Below, piece after piece: positions 59,634 to 64,000 of a stretch of DNA of 64,000 nucleotides; within the stretch, counting starts at the first letter, position 1; the number at the start of each line of letters is the position of its first letter. Source of the stretch: Pseudothioclava arenosa (GTDB lineage Bacteria; Pseudomonadota; Alphaproteobacteria; Rhodobacterales; Rhodobacteraceae). The position numbers and the translations under genes are program-made. Under the pieces are notes generated by a model. It was not told the DNA's origin and did not search any database. It saw only the letters and a list, made by a program, of their open reading frames with translations. The stretch is taken from positions 1 to 64,000 of the forward strand of contig NZ_NTJD01000008.1 of assembly GCF_002358085.1 (NCBI RefSeq), given 5' to 3'.

Positions 59634-61444
59634 TTCTTCGGCGCGCCGGCCTTTTTCTTGAAGCCCGACATGATGTTACCGAAGATGTCCGGGCGTTTCC
59701 CGTGCATCGACATGATCGTGTACTGCTGGATGAAGGTGATCGTGTTGTTCGCGATCCAGTAGAGCACGAGGCCCGAGGCGAAGCTGCCCAGCATGAACAT
59801 GAACACCCAAGGCATCCAGGCGATGATCATGGCCTGGGTCTGGTCGGTCGGTGCGGGGTTCAGCTTTTGCTGGAACCACATCGAGATGCCGAGCAGGATC
59901 GGCAGCACGCCGAGGCTCAGCGCGAACAGGAGCGAACCGGGCCCGGGGGCGTCGAAGGGCAGCAGCCCGAAGAGGTTCAGGATCGAGGTCGGATCGGGGG
60001 CCGAAAGGTCCTTGATCCAGGCCAGCCAGGGCGCGTGATACAGCTCGATCGTGACGTAGATCACCTTGTAGAGCGAGAAGAAGATCGGGATCTGAAGCAG
60101 GATCGGCAGGCAGCCCGCAGCCGGGTTGACCTTTTCACGCTTGTAGAGCGCGATCATGCCTTGCTGCAGCTTGGCGCGGTCGTCGCCGCAGGCTTCCTTG
60201 AGCTTCTCCATCTCGGGCTGCAGTTCCTTCATCTTGGCCATCGAGATGTAGGATTTGCGTGCGAGCGGGAAGACCAGTGCCTTGATGATGACGGTCAGCG
60301 CGATGATCGCCCAGCCCATGTTGCCGATCGCGCTGTGCAGCCAGTGCAGCAGGCGGAACATCGGCTTGGTCAGGAAGTAGAACCAGCCCCAGTCGATCGA
60401 GTCGATGAAGCGCGGGATGCCGGCGTCTTCGTAGCCCTTGATGACTTCCCATTCCTTGGCGCCGGCGAAAAGCCGCGAGCTGAGGCTCGAGGAAGCGCCC
60501 GGGGCGATTTCCATCACCGGCAGGCGGGTCTCGGTCTGATAGAGGTTGGCGCTGGCGACGTATTTCACCACCGAGGTGAAATTGGTCTCGGTCGGGATGA
60601 GGGTGGTCATCCAGTATTTGTCGGTAAAGCCGGTCCAGCCGCCTTCGGCGACCTCGGTCTTCGCGGCATTGCCTTCACCCGGCAGCGCCTCAAGGTCGGG
60701 CAGCTTGTCGTATTTGACCTCTTCGAGAATGCCGTCGGACATCCGCACGGCCCCTTCGTGCAGCACGTAGACGCGGCGGCTTTCGGGGATGCCATGGCGG
60801 GCGACGATGCCGTAGGGCGCAATCCGCACCGCCGCGCCGGTGTTGTTCTCGACGCTTTGGGTGACGGTGAAGAGATAGTTCTGGTCGATCGAGATCTCGC
60901 GCTTGAACAGAAGGCCAGCGCCATTGTCCCAGGTCAGGGTGACGGGGGTTTCAGGCGTCAGCACGGCGCCCGCGGGGGCGCTCCATTGCGTGCGCGGTCC
61001 GGGCAGGGCGGCCGGGTCCATGCCGGCGGTCGGCAGCCAGCCGTAGACGGCGTAATAGGGTTTGGTGGTCTCGGTGTCGGTGCCGACGGGGGCAAGCAGG
61101 CGCACCAGAGCCGAATCTGCCTCGAGCGATTCCTTGTAATCCTTCAGCGACAGGTCGTCGAAGCGACCGCCCAGCATCGAGATGGAGCCGGTCAGGCGGG
61201 GCGTATCGATCTTGATGCGCGGGGCAGACGCGGAGGCAAGGGCTGCCGCCGCATCGACCGAAACCGGCCCAGCGGGCGCGGCGGTCGGCGGGGTGGCGGT
61301 CTCACCGGGGGTCGCCGTCGTGCTTGCGACTTCGGTCTGCGCCGGAGTGGTCGTCTCTGTCGCCGGGAAGAAGAAGGTCCAGGCGATCAGAACAAGCGCG
61401 GAAAGCACTGTCGCGAGGATGAGGTTCTTGTTTTGATTGTCCAT
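59630..61444 (-). CDS. yidC: Membrane protein insertase YidC
   Basis: A 604-residue insertase that places proteins in the inner membrane with or without SecYEG. MDNQNKNLILATVLSAL is the first helix. A large periplasmic domain runs to about residue 340, and the conserved core with LARKSYISMAKMKELQPEM and LPILLQIPIFFSLYKV follows. The start at 61444 gives the conserved MDNQNKN; upstream codons are open but not homologous. No rnpA or rpmH is next to it here. Confidence 0.96.
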   Translation of the reverse strand: MDNQNKNLILATVLSALVLIAWTFFFPATETTTPAQTEVASTTATPGETATPPTAAPAGPVSVDAAAALASASAPRIKIDTPRLTGSISMLGGRFDDLSLKDYKESLEADSALVRLLAPVGTDTETTKPYYAVYGWLPTAGMDPAALPGPRTQWSAPAGAVLTPETPVTLTWDNGAGLLFKREISIDQNYLFTVTQSVENNTGAAVRIAPYGIVARHGIPESRRVYVLHEGAVRMSDGILEEVKYDKLPDLEALPGEGNAAKTEVAEGGWTGFTDKYWMTTLIPTETNFTSVVKYVASANLYQTETRLPVMEIAPGASSSLSSRLFAGAKEWEVIKGYEDAGIPRFIDSIDWGWFYFLTKPMFRLLHWLHSAIGNMGWAIIALTVIIKALVFPLARKSYISMAKMKELQPEMEKLKEACGDDRAKLQQGMIALYKREKVNPAAGCLPILLQIPIFFSLYKVIYVTIELYHAPWLAWIKDLSAPDPTSILNLFGLLPFDAPGPGSLLFALSLGVLPILLGISMWFQQKLNPAPTDQTQAMIIAWMPWVFMFMLGSFASGLVLYWIANNTITFIQQYTIMSMHGKRPDIFGNIMSGFKKKAGAPKK

Positions 61445-61627
61445 AAAAACGGGGCCTGCCAGACTGTCCGAGGTTGCTGGAGGTTCAACAGAAGGGGGGG
61501 GCAAAGGTCAAGGCCTTTTCCCCCGCAGGCATAAGGATTGCGGATATTTCACCGGGAATCCGACGCGGATTTCGTCGCTGATCGCTTCGCCGGGCCGTGC
61601 CGCTCGGCGAGGGGCCCCTTCATCCTG

Positions 61628-63166
61628 TCAGCTGCTGCCACGGTGGATCAGTTGCGGCGTCGCCTCAAGCTTCTCACGGTGTTTGCGCGCCCAGTCGATC
61701 ACCTCGGAAACGGCCATCGGGGCGCTGATTGCGGGGCCTTGAACATGCCGACAGCCAAGCTGAGAGAGCATCGCATATTCGCCGATGCTCCGGGCGCCGT
61801 CTGCAAGGGTCTCGATGCCCAGGCTTTCCGCCAGCGTGATGCATGCAGCGACAAGCCGCTGCTGCTCCGCATCGCGGTCCACATGGCTGACGAGGTCGCG
61901 CTCGATCCGCAGGCGCGATGCGCCACAGCGCCGGATCACGGCAATCGAAGAGGGGCCGGTCGCGGCGCTGGCAAGCTCGATCTTGCAGCCGATATTCGCG
62001 ATACTGCGCAGATTACGGGCGACAACATCATGGTCGAGTTTGCCAAAGGCCGCTTCGGGAAGGACGAGGCAGAGTGCGGTTGGATCGATCTGAAAGCGGT
62101 CCATCTCCCATTCGAGGTGCTCGATCAGCCTGGGATCGCGCAGGATCTCGGGGCCGAGCCTGATTGAGACGGGTCCGAGGGCTTCGCCCGCCTTTTCCCA
62201 GGCGGTAAGAGCCTGAAAGCATTGATAGAGCATGACCTCCCAGTAGCGTGCGGTCAGGCGTGCCGCTGAGATCGCCTGCAACAGCTCGGTTTCAGGCAGG
62301 GGCGCGCGGCCCGGATGCGGCCAGACCGGGTGCAGGTCCAGCCCCGAGATCAACCCGGTGTCGGTGCTGAGCTGCGGTTCAAAAAAGGCCTTCACCTGAC
62401 CGGCTTCAAGCGCGGCGGCCACCTCGGCGGCGAGGGCGCCGCGGGCCTTGGTCGAGGTTTCAACCTCGCGCGAATAGGCGCGAATCGCACTGGGCCCATT
62501 GCGCAGGGCTTCTTCGGCCGCATCTTCTGCGCCGCGCAGCAGGCCGGCGCCGCTGATTTCGGGCGCGCGTGCCATCTGGCAAAACCCGACATGGGCACTG
62601 AGCGTCACCATCTGACGCGCGATTGAAAACGGAGTTTCCAGCGCGCCTTGCAGTCGTGTCGAGAGCTGGATCAGGCTTTCGAGATTGAGGTGCCGCGTCG
62701 GGTCCAGCAGCACGGCAAACCGTCCCGGCCCGATCTGGAGCACGAAATCGACGTCCCGCACCGTGCCGGCGAGCCGCTCCGCGCAGCGGGTCATGAGTTG
62801 TTCGATTTCATCCGGGGCAAGCTGACGCGGGAGTTCGTCCGGCGTGTCGAGCCCGGCGATCAGGCAGGCCGTCAGCTGGTCGTTGAATTGCGCCTTCTCG
62901 ACCAGCGCCTCCATGGTTCGGAGCGCGTCCGCGCGTCCGCCCTTGCCCGAAGCGGAGTTGCGCAGCGCCTCAAGCGCCTCGGGTTGTGGAACGGCGATGG
63001 GCCGCGTCATCCAGCCGACGGCGATCGCCGTGGCGGTGACCAGCGACATCGCGCCAAGCCCGAACCAAAGCCCGGCCAGCGCAATCGCAGGCAGAAACAT
63101 CACCATTTCGCGCCGCATCAGGACAGGGCCCGAGCGCACGCCCTTTTCGCCGCCGAAGCTTGCCAT
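61628..63166 (-). CDS. Membrane-anchored degenerate GGDEF-EAL protein
   Basis: A 512-residue protein with two N-terminal membrane helices (about 22-55), a GGDEF-like domain and a C-terminal EAL-like domain. The catalytic motifs are altered: GGDEF reads GPGRF and EAL reads DLH. The DDFG pair is replaced by ASAA, and the AEGVE glutamate block reads ADGAR. It probably does not make or break cyclic di-GMP, and may sense or scaffold. The ATG at 63166 has GGAAAGGGG upstream. Confidence 0.8.
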   Translation of the reverse strand: MASFGGEKGVRSGPVLMRREMVMFLPAIALAGLWFGLGAMSLVTATAIAVGWMTRPIAVPQPEALEALRNSASGKGGRADALRTMEALVEKAQFNDQLTACLIAGLDTPDELPRQLAPDEIEQLMTRCAERLAGTVRDVDFVLQIGPGRFAVLLDPTRHLNLESLIQLSTRLQGALETPFSIARQMVTLSAHVGFCQMARAPEISGAGLLRGAEDAAEEALRNGPSAIRAYSREVETSTKARGALAAEVAAALEAGQVKAFFEPQLSTDTGLISGLDLHPVWPHPGRAPLPETELLQAISAARLTARYWEVMLYQCFQALTAWEKAGEALGPVSIRLGPEILRDPRLIEHLEWEMDRFQIDPTALCLVLPEAAFGKLDHDVVARNLRSIANIGCKIELASAATGPSSIAVIRRCGASRLRIERDLVSHVDRDAEQQRLVAACITLAESLGIETLADGARSIGEYAMLSQLGCRHVQGPAISAPMAVSEVIDWARKHREKLEATPQLIHRGSS

Positions 63167-63225
63167 GGCCAACCCCTTTCCAGTTGGAAGCAGGGGCAGG
63201 CTACGGCCGATTGGTCAGCGAAATC

Positions 63226-64000
63226 TTAATCCGCGCGGCGCAAATCCGGGATGTTTTGGTTAAAATCCGATGCTTTTTCGCCTTCGTTCCGCGCGAGGCC
63301 GAGAAAATCGAAGATGTCCGGGTCGCACAGATGCGAGGGGCGCACGTTCATCAGCGCGCGGAACATCACCTGACGGCGGCCGGGCGAGCGGCGCTCCCAT
63401 TCATCGAGGATGCCCTTGACCTGTTGGCGTTGCAGCCCGTCCTGCGAGCCGCAGAGATCGCAGGGGATGATCGGATAGTTCATCTGGGTCGCGAATCTCT
63501 CGCAATCGGCCTCGGCCACGAAGGACAGCGGGCGGTAGACGAACAGGTCGCCCTCTTCGTTCACCAGTTTCGGCGGCATCGTCGCGAGGCGCCCGCCGTG
63601 GAACAGGTTCATGAAGAAGGTTTCCAGAATGTCGTCGCGGTGATGGCCCAGCACCACGGCCGAGCAGCCCTCTTCGCGGGCGATGCGATAGAGATTGCCA
63701 CGGCGCAGGCGGGAACACAGGCTGCAATAGGTGCGGCCCTGCGGGATCTTGTCGACGACGACGGAATAGGTGTCCTGATACTCGATCCGGTGCGGCACGC
63801 CCATGTCTTCGAGGAACTTCGGCAGCACCGTCGAGGGAAAGCCCGGCTGGCCCTGATCGAGGTTGCAGGCGAGCAGATCGACGGGCAAAAGCCCGCGCCA
63901 TTTCAGCTCGTGCAGCACCGCGAGCAGCGTGTAGCTGTCCTTGCCGCCCGAGAGGCACACGAGCCAGCGTGCGCCGCGCTCGATCATGCCGAATTTCTCG
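63226..64000 (-). CDS. ttcA: tRNA 2-thiocytidine synthetase TtcA, 3' part
   Basis: The gene runs off the right edge; its first residues are missing, since the frame is still open (EKFG) before residue MIERGARW. The PP-loop [11 protein letters not shown] binds ATP. The CSLC (TYCSLCSRL) pair and a later CDLC contribute to the iron-sulfur cluster. TtcA makes 2-thiocytidine-32 in tRNA. Family blocks [16 protein letters not shown] and NVRPSHLCD are clear. Confidence 0.93.
   Translation of the reverse strand, partial: EKFGMIERGARWLVCLSGGKDSYTLLAVLHELKWRGLLPVDLLACNLDQGQPGFPSTVLPKFLEDMGVPHRIEYQDTYSVVVDKIPQGRTYCSLCSRLRRGNLYRIAREEGCSAVVLGHHRDDILETFFMNLFHGGRLATMPPKLVNEEGDLFVYRPLSFVAEADCERFATQMNYPIIPCDLCGSQDGLQRQQVKGILDEWERRSPGRRQVMFRALMNVRPSHLCDPDIFDFLGLARNEGEKASDFNQNIPDLRRAD

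Overview
The window is a high-GC chromosomal segment of an alphaproteobacterium of the Rhodobacter group (Rhodobacterales/Paracoccaceae). The evidence is the tuf - tRNA-Trp - secE - nusG - rplKAJL - rpoBC - rpsLG - fusA - tuf - S10/spc/alpha order, a bztABCD amino-acid ABC transporter, an ATP12-type F1 chaperone gene and a luxR-luxI pair directly after rplQ. From memory this last arrangement matches gtaRI of Rhodobacter capsulatus; I could not check it. Both ends are cut inside genes: etfB at the left on the minus strand, and ttcA at the right on the minus strand.

Layout. 1-6000: minus-strand twin-TM protein, cob(I)alamin adenosyltransferase and etfB; an SDR oxidoreductase; an SH3-domain secreted protein; plus-strand parC; a Gly-rich TerB/DUF533-type protein. 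6100-43300: the translation and transcription super-cluster. It holds two near-identical tuf genes 20 kb apart, tRNA-Trp, secE, nusG, the L11/L1 and L10/L12 units, rpoB, rpoC, the str unit, and the S10, spc and alpha units ending in rplQ. Non-ribosomal genes interrupt it at four places: a methyltransferase-like gene and a polytopic membrane gene flanking tRNA-Trp, a secreted helical protein after rpoC, and an RraB-like gene plus an AT-richer secreted-protein gene between rpmD and rplO.

43300-49000: a LuxR/LuxI quorum-sensing pair, then rarA, and a tightly overlapping fluC(crcB) - rluC - HAD phosphatase - ATP12 chain. 49100-54100: the bztABCD acidic amino acid/amide transporter. 54100-64000: mostly minus strand, with an atypical trpB, a SixA-like phosphatase, an 8-Cys ferredoxin-like protein, argB, a plus-strand SDR, engB, a MOSC protein, yidC, a degenerate GGDEF-EAL protein and ttcA.

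Most of the window makes ribosomes, RNA polymerase and the Sec/YidC membrane-insertion machinery. Its regulatory layer can be partly read directly: a series of putative promoters with TTG-type -35 boxes and 17-bp spacers, structured leaders before rplJ, rpsJ, rplB and rpsM, and hairpin terminators. The best leads are a dyad overlapping the gtaRI promoter, a hairpin covering the rpsJ ribosome-binding site, a catalytically degenerate GGDEF-EAL protein, the accessory genes inserted in ribosomal operons, and a dispersed intergenic inverted repeat. I found no CRISPR array, rRNA gene or insertion sequence.
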